Source: Candidatus Methylomirabilota bacterium (GTDB lineage Bacteria; Methylomirabilota; Methylomirabilia; Methylomirabilales; 2-02-FULL-66-22). From it: 6,044 nucleotides of DNA. The DNA lies in contig JACQXP010000134.1 in NCBI GenBank assembly GCA_016208645.1, forward strand, positions 1 to 6,044. Reading direction: 5' to 3'. The translations under genes and the position numbers were made by a program. Shown one piece after another: positions 1-5,859 of this stretch (its first letter is position 1; each line of letters begins with the position of its first letter). The notes beneath the pieces were generated by a model, which was not told the origin of the DNA, ran no database searches, and saw nothing but the letters and a program-made list of their open reading frames with translations.

Positions 1-118
1 CGGGGCGCCGGACCCGTGTCGGGGATGCGGGAGGCTGTGGTCGTACTGAGCCGTGTGGCGTGGCGGAGGGGTGGCGTACCGGCGCTATGTCGATCGAATG
101 GCATGAGGAGGCGTCGTC
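1..118. other. Left-edge region upstream of the doxX-like gene; possible tail of an upstream gene
   Basis: No complete gene lies here. One plus-strand frame is open from base 3 and ends with TGA at 120-122, overlapping the GTG start of the next gene in a GTGA arrangement; its last residues would be MSIEWHEEASS. A second frame ends with TGA at 47-49 after a Cys-x-x-Cys-like stretch (CRGCGRLWSY). Either could be the tail of a gene cut by the window edge, or chance. The GTGA overlap slightly favours the first as a translationally coupled partner, but its codon use is not clearly coding. I see no convincing σ70 promoter, so the operon promoter may lie further upstream. Confidence 0.25.
105..111 (+). 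promoter_or_regulatory. Shine-Dalgarno sequence of the doxX-like gene
   Basis: GAGGAGG lies seven bases before the GTG at 119 and is a near-perfect anti-16S match. It decides the GTG start in preference to the ATG at 126, which is in another frame and has no such site. Confidence 0.75.
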
Positions 119-646
119 GTGACCGATGAGCGGAACTGGGCGAGCGCCGGGACCCCGTACGTCCTGGCGATCCTCCGCATCCTGTACGGTATCCTCTGGC
201 TCCAGCAGGCCAAGTGGAAGGTGCCGCCGGACTTCGGTATGGCCAGCAACGGCGGCCTCTTCTACTGGACCCAGGAGATGGCGAAGTATTCCGTGCTGCC
301 GCCCCACCGATTCTTCGTGGAGTCGGTGGTCCTCCCGAACTTCCTGCTGTTCGCCTGGCTGACCCTCCTCACCGAACTGTTTATTGGATTCTCACACCTC
401 CTGGGCGTCTTGGGCAGGCTGGGGGCGCTGGTGGCCCTGGGGATGTCGGCGAACCTCCTGGTCGGCCTGATCCGGCACCCCAGTGAGTGGCCGTGGAGCT
501 TTGTTATGCTCCTGGGCTACGCCCTGATCTTCCTCAGCGCCCACCCCGGCCGGATTCTGGGCCTGGACGGATGGCTGTCCCGGCGTCTCCGCGAGCTGGC
601 GCTGGCGGGCCGGTCGTGGGCCCGCTATCTGGGCTTTCTGACATAA
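119..646 (+). CDS. DoxX/DoxD-like four-helix membrane protein
   Basis: A 175-residue integral membrane protein resembling the DoxX / TQO small subunit DoxD-like group. Seen: four hydrophobic segments at about residues 14-30, 72-92, 95-118 and 124-142; a conserved-looking first helix (RILYGILWLQQAKWK, 20-34) followed by a polar loop with the aromatic stretch GGLFYWTQEMAKY (45-57); an acidic residue inside helix 2 (Glu86 in TELFIGFSHLLG); and the ending GRILGLDGWL (144-153), typical of the family. The GTG start has a strong Shine-Dalgarno sequence. Family members are linked to thiosulfate:quinone oxidoreductase in Acidianus and to redox-stress complexes in mycobacteria, but most are uncharacterised, so no reaction should be assumed. 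It leads the operon: the stop is 36 bp before the glycosyltransferase gene, which is in the same frame. Its link to glycan synthesis is unknown. Family confidence is good, function low. Confidence 0.75.
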   Translation: MTDERNWASAGTPYVLAILRILYGILWLQQAKWKVPPDFGMASNGGLFYWTQEMAKYSVLPPHRFFVESVVLPNFLLFAWLTLLTELFIGFSHLLGVLGRLGALVALGMSANLLVGLIRHPSEWPWSFVMLLGYALIFLSAHPGRILGLDGWLSRRLRELALAGRSWARYLGFLT

Positions 647-682
647 ACCGCCGGACAGCCAGGGGAAACCCCGGATCTCATC

Positions 683-2089
683 GTGGATGCGGCTCACGCT
701 CTTGAAAAGCGCGGCCATCTCGTCGCGGCCGGATTGTGTCTGCGCTTGACGGCTCTGGGGGCCGCTTCGGCCCTGGGCTACGCCGTGGCTGCCGGCAGGA
801 TCGCGGGCCGGCCGATCTTCTCCCAGTGGGGGTTCCCGCAAAACGACTTCCTGGTGTTCTTTCTCCTGCTGTTCGTGCCGCTCTTCCTGCTGACCCTGGT
901 TGGCGCCTGCTGGATGTTCCGGGCCTCCGACGATAGCACGCCGACCCTGTGGGTCATCCTGACGTTTGCCCTGCTGTTCCGTCTCGTCCTACTGCCGACG
1001 GCCCCCGTCCTGTCCAGTGACATCTTCCGATACATCTGGGATGCCCGCGTCCAGGCATCCGGCATCAATCCGTACCTCTCGACGCCGGCGGATTTCGACG
1101 CCGAGGCGAACAAGGGGGATCCCCTATTTCGGCAGCAGAACCGGCCCTTCGCCCGAACGATCTACCCGCCGCTGGCCCAGGGGGCCTTCCGGCTCGCCCG
1201 TGCCCTGGGTGGCGAACGGGTGAATGCCATGAAGGGTCTGATGCTGCTGGGGGATCTCCTGACCCTCGTGGTCCTCCTGTGGTTGCTGGGGAGGCTGGGC
1301 CTTCCTCGAAGCCGGATCATCCTTTATGCCTGGCATCCGCTGGTGGTGTTCGAGGTGGCTGGTTCGGGGCACGTGGACGCGCTGGCCATCCCTTTCATCC
1401 TGCTGGCCGTCCTCCTCTGGGTGCGAGGGCGTGACTTCTTGGCGGGCGTCTCCCTGGGTGCGGCGGTGCTCCTCAAGCTCTTCCCGATCCTCCTGCTTCC
1501 GGCGCTTTTCAGCCGGCGGCGATACTGGGTCCTCGTCGCGTGCGGGATCGTCATCCTCCTGGGCTACCTCCCGTTTCTCCCGGACGCCGGGCTCCAGGTG
1601 CTGGGCCACCTGCCGCGCTTCCTCTCGGATCCGAATGAGAAGTTCAATCCATCCGCGATGGGCCTGGTCGTCCTGCTGGCCTCACTTGTGAGCGGCAGTC
1701 CGGTGTACTGGGCCGCGTGGACCGGGCGGCTGGCCCTGCTCTTGACGCTCGCCTGGCTGGCGTGGCAGCGGACGGAGACGCCTGGCGACCTCCTGGAACG
1801 GGTCTGGGTAGTGGCGGGGGCGTTCGCGGCCTTCACGCTGACGCTCCATCCCTGGTACCTCCTCTGGCTGGTGCCCCTCCTCGCGATTCAACCGCGAGCC
1901 GCGTGGATCTACCTGAGCGGCGCCATCGTGGTGAGCTACCTGCTCTATGTCGTGCCTCCGACCGGCCGCGCCCTGATTTCCGTCGTGGAATACGTGCCCT
2001 TCTACGCCCTCCTGGCGTGGCAATGGCACCGGCAGAAGGCCGGATCGCCTGTCGCCCTTCGCCCGGAGTTGGCGGAGCAGATGCGATGA
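683..2089 (+). CDS. GT-C fold membrane glycosyltransferase (GT87/mannosyltransferase-like)
   Basis: A 468-residue polytopic protein with about ten or more hydrophobic segments spread from residue 13 to 447. The hallmark is the first large extracytoplasmic loop after helix 3: SSDIFRY (111-117), then IWDARVQASGINPY (118-131) and YPPLAQ (161-166). This is the pattern of polyprenyl-phosphate-sugar-dependent mannosyltransferases and DUF2029/GT87 proteins; Asp113 is the likely catalytic acid/base. Further landmarks are YAWHPLVVFEVAGSGHVDALAIP (in two parts: 215-226 and 227-237), LLKLFPILLLPAL (263-275) and HPWYLLW (389-395). By family it would move a sugar from a lipid-phosphate donor to an acceptor on the outer face of the cytoplasmic membrane; the sugar (often mannose) is inferred. 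The start is the first usable codon after the in-frame stop at 644-646. GTG at 683 has only a distant AGGGGA (661-666), which also forms a GGGG-AAA-CCCC mini-hairpin, so the start is less certain. Its stop overlaps the next ATG (ATGA). Confidence 0.8.
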   Translation: MDAAHALEKRGHLVAAGLCLRLTALGAASALGYAVAAGRIAGRPIFSQWGFPQNDFLVFFLLLFVPLFLLTLVGACWMFRASDDSTPTLWVILTFALLFRLVLLPTAPVLSSDIFRYIWDARVQASGINPYLSTPADFDAEANKGDPLFRQQNRPFARTIYPPLAQGAFRLARALGGERVNAMKGLMLLGDLLTLVVLLWLLGRLGLPRSRIILYAWHPLVVFEVAGSGHVDALAIPFILLAVLLWVRGRDFLAGVSLGAAVLLKLFPILLLPALFSRRRYWVLVACGIVILLGYLPFLPDAGLQVLGHLPRFLSDPNEKFNPSAMGLVVLLASLVSGSPVYWAAWTGRLALLLTLAWLAWQRTETPGDLLERVWVVAGAFAAFTLTLHPWYLLWLVPLLAIQPRAAWIYLSGAIVVSYLLYVVPPTGRALISVVEYVPFYALLAWQWHRQKAGSPVALRPELAEQMR

Positions 2090-3630
2090 GCTGGCTTACG
2101 GGGATCCTGGCCGCCCTGTATCTCGCGTGCCTGGTCGGGCTGTTCCTGTACGGGGTCAACTGCTACCTCCTGATCCTGCTGCATCGCCGCCACCGGCGGG
2201 AGGCGCGGGAAGCCGATGCCAGAATCCAGGCCGAGGGGCGGGCGTGGCTCGAGGCGACCCTCCCCGTCGTGACGGTGCAGCTTCCCATCTTCAACGAGCG
2301 CTATGTCGTCGAGCGCCTGCTGCGGGCGGTGACCCGGCTGGACTATCCCCGGGATCGCCTCGAGATCCAGGTCCTGGATGATTCCACGGACGACACGCGG
2401 GAGATCGCGGCGCGCCTGGTGGAGGGGTACCGGGCCGCCGGCATGGACGTCGTGCGCCTGCATCGCCCGGTGCGCGAGGGATACAAGGCGGGAGCCCTGA
2501 AGGACGGCCTCGCGGTCTGCCGGGGCGAGTTTGTGGCGATCTTCGACGCCGACTTCGTGCCGGATCCCGATTTCCTCCGCCGGACGCTCCCGTACTTCCG
2601 GGATCCCGGCGTCGGGGTGGTGCAGACGCGCTGGGGCCACATGAACCGGGACTACTCCCTGCTCACGACCGGACAGGCCCTTGGAATTGACGGGCACTTC
2701 GGCGTGGAGCAGGGATCGCGGGCCTGGGGCGGGCTGTACCTCAACTTCAACGGGACCGCCGGGATCTGGCGCAAGGCCGCCATCCTGGATGCGGGCGGAT
2801 GGCAGGCCGACACCCTCACCGAGGATCTGGACCTGAGCTACCGGGCCCAGCTTTGCGGCTGGCGCCTCGTCTTCCTGGCCGACGTGGTCTGCCCGGCCGA
2901 ACTGCCGGTGCAGATCCAGGGGTTCAAGTCGCAGCAGCAGCGCTGGGCCAAGGGCTCGATCCAGACGGCGCGTAAGCTGATCCCGGCCATCCTGCGGGCG
3001 CCGGGCTCCGCCTTCAAAAAGTACCAGGCGGTGATCCACCTCACGCACTATGCCGTGCACCCCTTGATGCTCATGGTGGCCATCGCCTCGCCCATCCTGC
3101 TGTATCTCGAATGGTACTTCGCCTCGTGGCAGAGCGTGTTCGCGGCCGCGGCCTTCTTCTGCCTGGCCACCTTCGGGCCGTCCGCCCTGTACTGCTATTC
3201 CCAGCGGACGCTCTACCCGGACTGGCGGAAGCGGCTGCCCTATCTGCCGTCGCTCATGCTGCTCGGGACGGGGATTGCCCTCAGCAATAGCCAGGCCGTC
3301 CTGGAAGGGCTCTTCCATCGTGCGGGCGATTTCATCCGCACGCCGAAGTTCGCCATTCAGGGCCGGGAGGATTCCTGGAAGAGCAAACGCTACCGATCCC
3401 GGTTCTCCTGGACCGCCGTGGGGGAGATCCTCCTCGCAATCTACTCCGGGATCGGGGTGTATCTCTTTCTGGACCGGGGGCGGATCCTCATCGGGCCGTT
3501 CCTGGTGCTGTACACGCTGGGCTTCGCGTACGTCGGGGTCCTGACGGTGCTCCATTCCATGGAGGGCCGGCGCGCGGGGTCGGGCAGGGTGAATATCTGG
3601 AAGGAGCCTGCCGATGTGTCGGAGGTCTGA
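2086..3630 (+). CDS. Processive GT2 glycosyltransferase, cellulose synthase-like/CslA-like
   Basis: A 514-residue membrane glycosyltransferase with all signatures of processive β-glycan synthases: donor-binding DDS (98-100, in QVLDDSTDD), KAGALKDGL (134-142), DAD (154-156, metal/UDP or GDP binding), FNGTAG (221-226), catalytic TED (245-247) and QQQRW (283-287, the QxxRW motif). One N-terminal membrane helix (about 5-31) precedes the cytosolic GT-A domain (about 58-290). About five helices follow (322-345, 348-372, 385-408, 445-465, 468-490), with FIRTPKF (417-423) in the cytosolic stretch between them. FNGTAGIWR and the short size resemble CslA (gluco)mannan synthases and their bacterial relatives more than BcsA, which is longer and has a PilZ domain; no PilZ is seen here. 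It likely makes and extrudes a β-linked polysaccharide; donor and linkage are inferred. The start is the ATG overlapping the previous stop, with GGAG at 2074-2077 eight bases upstream; the open frame reaching back to about 1717 is not coding. No domain is missing. Confidence 0.88.
   Translation: MSWLTGILAALYLACLVGLFLYGVNCYLLILLHRRHRREAREADARIQAEGRAWLEATLPVVTVQLPIFNERYVVERLLRAVTRLDYPRDRLEIQVLDDSTDDTREIAARLVEGYRAAGMDVVRLHRPVREGYKAGALKDGLAVCRGEFVAIFDADFVPDPDFLRRTLPYFRDPGVGVVQTRWGHMNRDYSLLTTGQALGIDGHFGVEQGSRAWGGLYLNFNGTAGIWRKAAILDAGGWQADTLTEDLDLSYRAQLCGWRLVFLADVVCPAELPVQIQGFKSQQQRWAKGSIQTARKLIPAILRAPGSAFKKYQAVIHLTHYAVHPLMLMVAIASPILLYLEWYFASWQSVFAAAAFFCLATFGPSALYCYSQRTLYPDWRKRLPYLPSLMLLGTGIALSNSQAVLEGLFHRAGDFIRTPKFAIQGREDSWKSKRYRSRFSWTAVGEILLAIYSGIGVYLFLDRGRILIGPFLVLYTLGFAYVGVLTVLHSMEGRRAGSGRVNIWKEPADVSEV
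3601..3606 (+). promoter_or_regulatory. Shine-Dalgarno sequence of the propeller gene, inside the GT2 gene
   Basis: AAGGAG, seven bases before the ATG at 3614, sits within the last codons of the GT2 gene. It fixes the start of the propeller gene and implies translational coupling through the 17-nt gene overlap (3614-3630). Confidence 0.75.
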
Positions 3631-5263
3631 GGGGGAATCGCGACGCCGGCCGGAGCCCGCGTGTCTTGCGGCGGCTCTTCTCGTTCTCGCGCTGCTTTCT
3701 GCTCTCACACCCGGCGGGGGCGAATCAGCCGAAGGGGTCGGCCCCGCCGGGTCTCCCTGGCCTATGTACCGCGGCGACCTCCGGCGGACGGGACGGAGCG
3801 AACTGGCCGGTCCCAGGACGGGCCGGTTGCGTTGGGTCTTCTCCACGGGGCGGGCCGACAAGGACGGCGGCATCGAGACCGACCCCGTGATCGGTCCGGA
3901 TGGCACCGTGTACCTGGGAGCGAACAACGGCATCTTCTACGCGCTGGACCCGGAGACCGGCGGCGTTCGCTGGGTCTTCCCCACGCGATTCGACGCCTTT
4001 GCCATCTACTCCACGCCCTTCGTGGATCGGCAGGGGATCGTCTACTTCGGCGCCAAGGACGGGAGCGTGTACGCGCTCCGCGCGCCACGCCAGGGGATTA
4101 TGGGCCAGGTGGTCTGGTCCATCAACCTGGGCACCACCATCGAGACCTCTCCCGCCTTCACGCCCGACGGGACGCTGGTGATCGGGGTGGATGACTGGGC
4201 CTACTATGGGATCTCGCCGCCGCGTGACCGAAAGGGGCCGGAGGTGCGGTGGCGATTCCAGACGCAGGGCACCCTCATCAGCTCGCCCGCCGTGGACTCC
4301 GGGGGGACGGTCTATGTCGCCTCGATGGACGGCAAGGTGTACGCCCTCGACCCGCCCGGGCAGGCTGGGGAGCCGGTGAAGGTCCGCTGGACGTTCAGCT
4401 CGGGGGGCCGGGACGACAAGGGCGGATTCGAAAATGCGCCGGTGATCGGCCCGGAGGGGACGCTGTACATCGGCGGGAACGACGGCATCCTGTATGCCCT
4501 GGACACGAAGACGGGCAAGCCGAAGTGGACCTTCGATGCCGTGGCGAGGTCCGGGTACCGGACCTACGCCATCTTCTCGTCGGTGGCCTTGGGGAAAGAC
4601 GGGACCGTGTTCTTCGGCGGGAAGAACGGCTGGCTGTACGCCGTGCAGGAGACTCGCGGCCTGTTCAGCAGCGGGGCGCAGGCCGTCTGGCGGTACAACC
4701 TGGGCGCCGGCATCCAGTCTTCGCCGCTGCTCGCGGGTGACGGGATTATCTATCTGGCGGATGAGCGGGGGACGCTGCACGCGATTCGTCCTCCGGCATC
4801 CGGTGATTCCGGAGCCGCCCTGTGGAAGTTCGCCACGAAGGGGATGGTCATTTCCTCTGCGGCTCTCGCGGCCGATGGGACCCTCTACACCGCGTCCATG
4901 GATGGGAAGGCGTATGCCTTTCACGATACCAAGGCGGCTCCTCCCGTGGACCCGGCTTCGCTCTCCCGCACGTGGTACGGCCAGTTCCGGATGGGGAGTA
5001 AGGAAGATCGGGTGACGGCGGTCCTGGTGGAGAAGAGCGGAAGTGTGGCCGGGGTCGTGCGGCTGAAATCGGGTCTCCGGGGGCCGGTAGAGGGCAGGTT
5101 GCAAGGAGCGCAGGCAATATTCCGCGCCACGCTGGGCGAGCCGGAGTGCGCGATCCGACTGACCGGGTCTGCCTCGACCAGCCCGGCGGCCATCGAGGGC
5201 AGGTTCCAGGGCCAGGACTGCCGGGGTCAGGCGGTTCAGGGTAGCTTCAAGCTCACGCCATAA
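3614..5263 (+). CDS. Exported eight-bladed PQQ-like β-propeller protein with C-terminal β-rich domain
   Basis: A 549-residue protein. Residues 1-39 look like a Sec signal peptide: an Arg-rich n-region, hydrophobic CLAAALLVLALLSAL (17-31), and cleavage probably near GGGESA|E. No lipobox is placed correctly. The mature part opens with WPMYRGDLRRTGRS (49-62), the usual entry to PQQ-like (BamB/Pvs-type) propellers. Eight repeats of the form SP-x-DGT-x-Y-x-G-x-DG-x-x-YAL-x-W-x-F follow, starting near residues 89, 132, 179, 224, 275, 322, 370 and 415. Blade 8 lacks its closing W-x-F strand, and LRWVF (72-76) before blade 1 can supply it, closing the ring. Blades 1-4 and 5-8 match pairwise. Residues about 452-549 are a separate Gly-rich β domain (WYGQF...GSVAGVVRL...C511...C536RGQAVQGSFKL). 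No dehydrogenase motifs are seen, so a scaffold or binding role in the periplasm or outside is more likely than enzymatic oxidation. It is last in the operon, overlapping the GT2 gene by 17 nt; a partnership in glycan assembly or export is inferred only. Confidence 0.82.
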   Translation: MCRRSEGESRRRPEPACLAAALLVLALLSALTPGGGESAEGVGPAGSPWPMYRGDLRRTGRSELAGPRTGRLRWVFSTGRADKDGGIETDPVIGPDGTVYLGANNGIFYALDPETGGVRWVFPTRFDAFAIYSTPFVDRQGIVYFGAKDGSVYALRAPRQGIMGQVVWSINLGTTIETSPAFTPDGTLVIGVDDWAYYGISPPRDRKGPEVRWRFQTQGTLISSPAVDSGGTVYVASMDGKVYALDPPGQAGEPVKVRWTFSSGGRDDKGGFENAPVIGPEGTLYIGGNDGILYALDTKTGKPKWTFDAVARSGYRTYAIFSSVALGKDGTVFFGGKNGWLYAVQETRGLFSSGAQAVWRYNLGAGIQSSPLLAGDGIIYLADERGTLHAIRPPASGDSGAALWKFATKGMVISSAALAADGTLYTASMDGKAYAFHDTKAAPPVDPASLSRTWYGQFRMGSKEDRVTAVLVEKSGSVAGVVRLKSGLRGPVEGRLQGAQAIFRATLGEPECAIRLTGSASTSPAAIEGRFQGQDCRGQAVQGSFKLTP

Positions 5264-5385
5264 TCCGTAATCCGGGACGTTGCTTCCGAATTCCCCTTGC
5301 ACCTTTCTCGAACTGGGTTGCGGGATACGTTGTTACCCACGTTGACTATCGCCTCTCCGCCCCCGACTGAAGCCCTGCCCGGTCA

Positions 5386-5409
5386 GCCCCCATCACCGCG
5401 ATGAGGGGC
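5386..5409. repeat. Bulged hairpin, possible terminator without U-tract
   Basis: GCCCC-CATC pairs with GATG-A-GGGGC around the loop ACCGC: nine base pairs with one bulged A. It lies 122 bp after the propeller stop. No T-run follows on either strand, so intrinsic termination is doubtful; it could be an mRNA 3' stabiliser or chance in GC-rich DNA. Confidence 0.35.
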
Positions 5410-5441
5410 GCCGCAACCACCGCCTCCGATAGCCCGGGCCC

Positions 5442-5469
5442 GCCTGTCTGCGTGTCCGCACAGGCAGGC
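5442..5469. repeat. Imperfect palindrome (REP-like intergenic hairpin)
   Basis: The arms GCCTGTCTGCGTG (5442-5454) and CGCACAGGCAGGC (5457-5469) are reverse complements apart from three positions, two of which are G·U wobbles in RNA. The alternative core TGCG-TGTC-CGCA also folds. This compact GC-rich form in a spacer suggests a dispersed extragenic palindrome. The right arm itself repeats CAGGC (5461-5465 and 5465-5469). Confidence 0.5.
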
Positions 5470-5494
5470 CTCCTCGACCCGGAAGCCAACGGGG

Positions 5495-5518
5495 CGACAG
5501 GGACATCCGACAGGGACA
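5495..5518. repeat. 11-bp direct repeat
   Basis: CGACAGGGACA occurs at 5495-5505 and again at 5508-5518, separated by TC, a 13-bp period. It may be a binding-site pair or a slippage duplication. Confidence 0.6.
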
Positions 5519-5548
5519 GCGGGGCTCCGCCATCGGGGAGGACCGCAA

Positions 5549-5573
5549 GCGCCAGCGCCCTGGCGCGCCCTGG
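5549..5573. repeat. Perfect 7-bp-stem hairpin overlapping a 9-bp direct repeat
   Basis: GCGCCAG (5549-5555) and CTGGCGC (5560-5566) are exact reverse complements around the loop CGCC. GCGCCCTGG occurs at 5555-5563 and 5565-5573. The structure ends just upstream of the vapB -35 box, where an insulating terminator or a regulator site would fit, but it has no U-tract. Confidence 0.45.
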
Positions 5574-5581
5574 TATGCTGC

Positions 5582-5610
5582 TTGACATCAGATGCGGCCG
5601 GTGTTAGCAT
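5582..5610 (+). promoter_or_regulatory. σ70-type promoter of vapBC, predicted leaderless transcript
   Basis: A perfect -35 TTGACA (5582-5587), a 17-bp spacer and the -10 TAGCAT (5605-5610, four of six matches). Transcription should start near A5617, one to three bases before or at the ATG at 5620. There is no Shine-Dalgarno sequence before that ATG, which fits leaderless translation. Confidence 0.72.
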
Positions 5611-5620
5611 CAGCGCATCA
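5591..5620. promoter_or_regulatory. Candidate VapB/VapBC autoregulatory operator
   Basis: GATGC (5591-5595) and GCATC (5607-5611) form an inverted repeat across the promoter spacer and -10 box. GCATCA occurs twice in direct order at 5607-5612 and 5615-5620, 8 bp apart. Ribbon-helix-helix antitoxins usually bind short repeats over their own promoter, so this is the likely site; binding itself is inferred. Confidence 0.4.
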
Positions 5621-5859
5621 TGCCGCGGACGACGCTGGACATCGATGCCCCCCTTCTGAGAGAACTCAAGAAGCTGCAGGAGAAGGAGGGGCGCTCCCTG
5701 GGCAGGATCGTTTCGCAGCTCCTGGCGGAAGCCCTTGCCCGGCGGAAGACCGCGCCCGAACTCCCCAAGCTCCAGTGGGTCTCCCGCCCCATGCACGCTC
5801 TCGTCGCTCTCTCCGATAAAGAAGCCGTGTACGGCGTCCTCGACCGCGGCGACGAATGA
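5620..5859 (+). CDS. vapB: VapB-like ribbon-helix-helix antitoxin
   Basis: A 79-residue protein with the layout of type II antitoxins paired with PIN toxins. RTTLDIDA (3-10) is the DNA-contacting β-strand, PLLRELKKLQEKEG (11-24) helix 1, and SLGRIVSQLLAEALARR (26-42) helix 2, with the usual Gly/Ser turn. The C-terminal LQWVSRPMHALVALSDKEAV (51-70) with the following YGVLD (71-75) is the conserved tail that normally wraps the toxin. The length is normal and no residue is obviously lost. ATG 5620 is the only start, because an in-frame TAG lies at 5605-5607 in the -10 box. No Shine-Dalgarno sequence is present, matching a leaderless mRNA. The stop overlaps the toxin ATG (ATGA), the usual coupled order of antitoxin then toxin. 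It would neutralise VapC and repress its own promoter. Since the adjacent toxin appears disabled, it may now act as an orphan repressor or as an antidote to related VapC proteins elsewhere. Confidence 0.82.
   Translation: MPRTTLDIDAPLLRELKKLQEKEGRSLGRIVSQLLAEALARRKTAPELPKLQWVSRPMHALVALSDKEAVYGVLDRGDE

Larger units (their letters stand above)
5264..5619. other. Repeat-rich intergenic region between the glycan operon and vapBC
   Basis: A 356-bp spacer without a credible gene: frames on both strands give Ala/Gly/Pro/Arg-rich translations with no recognisable domain. It holds a tandem TAATCCG (5261-5274, including the upstream stop), a bulged hairpin (5386-5409), an imperfect palindrome (5442-5469), an 11-bp direct repeat (5495-5518), a perfect 7-bp-stem hairpin (5549-5566) overlapping a 9-bp direct repeat, and the vapB promoter. 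No classic terminator with a U-tract follows the propeller gene. Confidence 0.6.

Noticed and set aside
661..672. AGGGGAAACCCC as a terminator between the first two genes
   Set aside because: It has only a four-base-pair stem with a three-base loop and no U-tract; it is too small to end transcription inside this compact operon.
1717..2085. An upstream extension of the GT2 frame (123 extra codons)
   Set aside because: It overlaps the GT-C gene and has low-complexity composition. The ATG at 2086 has a Shine-Dalgarno sequence, an ATGA overlap, and begins the expected N-terminal membrane helix.
2002..3933. A 643-codon open frame on the minus strand opposite the GT2 gene
   Set aside because: It is antisense to a gene with complete catalytic motifs. 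Its translation is rich in Arg, Pro, Gly, Glu and His without any domain, as expected for the shadow of a GC-rich gene.
3614..5263. The propeller protein as a PQQ-dependent alcohol/glucose dehydrogenase
   Set aside because: Only the structural propeller repeat is visible. The length, the unrelated C-terminal domain and the absence of recognisable dehydrogenase active-site segments argue for a BamB-like scaffold instead.
3725..5302. A 525-codon open frame on the minus strand opposite the propeller gene
   Set aside because: It mirrors the propeller repeats as a biased Arg/Gly/Pro translation, with no recognisable family, start signal or independent support.
5401..5607. A 68-codon plus-strand frame in the spacer
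   Set aside because: The translation is Ala/Ser/Gly/Pro-rich, it crosses the palindrome and the vapB promoter, and it has no Shine-Dalgarno sequence or known domain.
5383..5796. A 137-codon minus-strand frame across the spacer and vapB
   Set aside because: It runs antisense through the antitoxin and promoter, with biased composition and no family resemblance.
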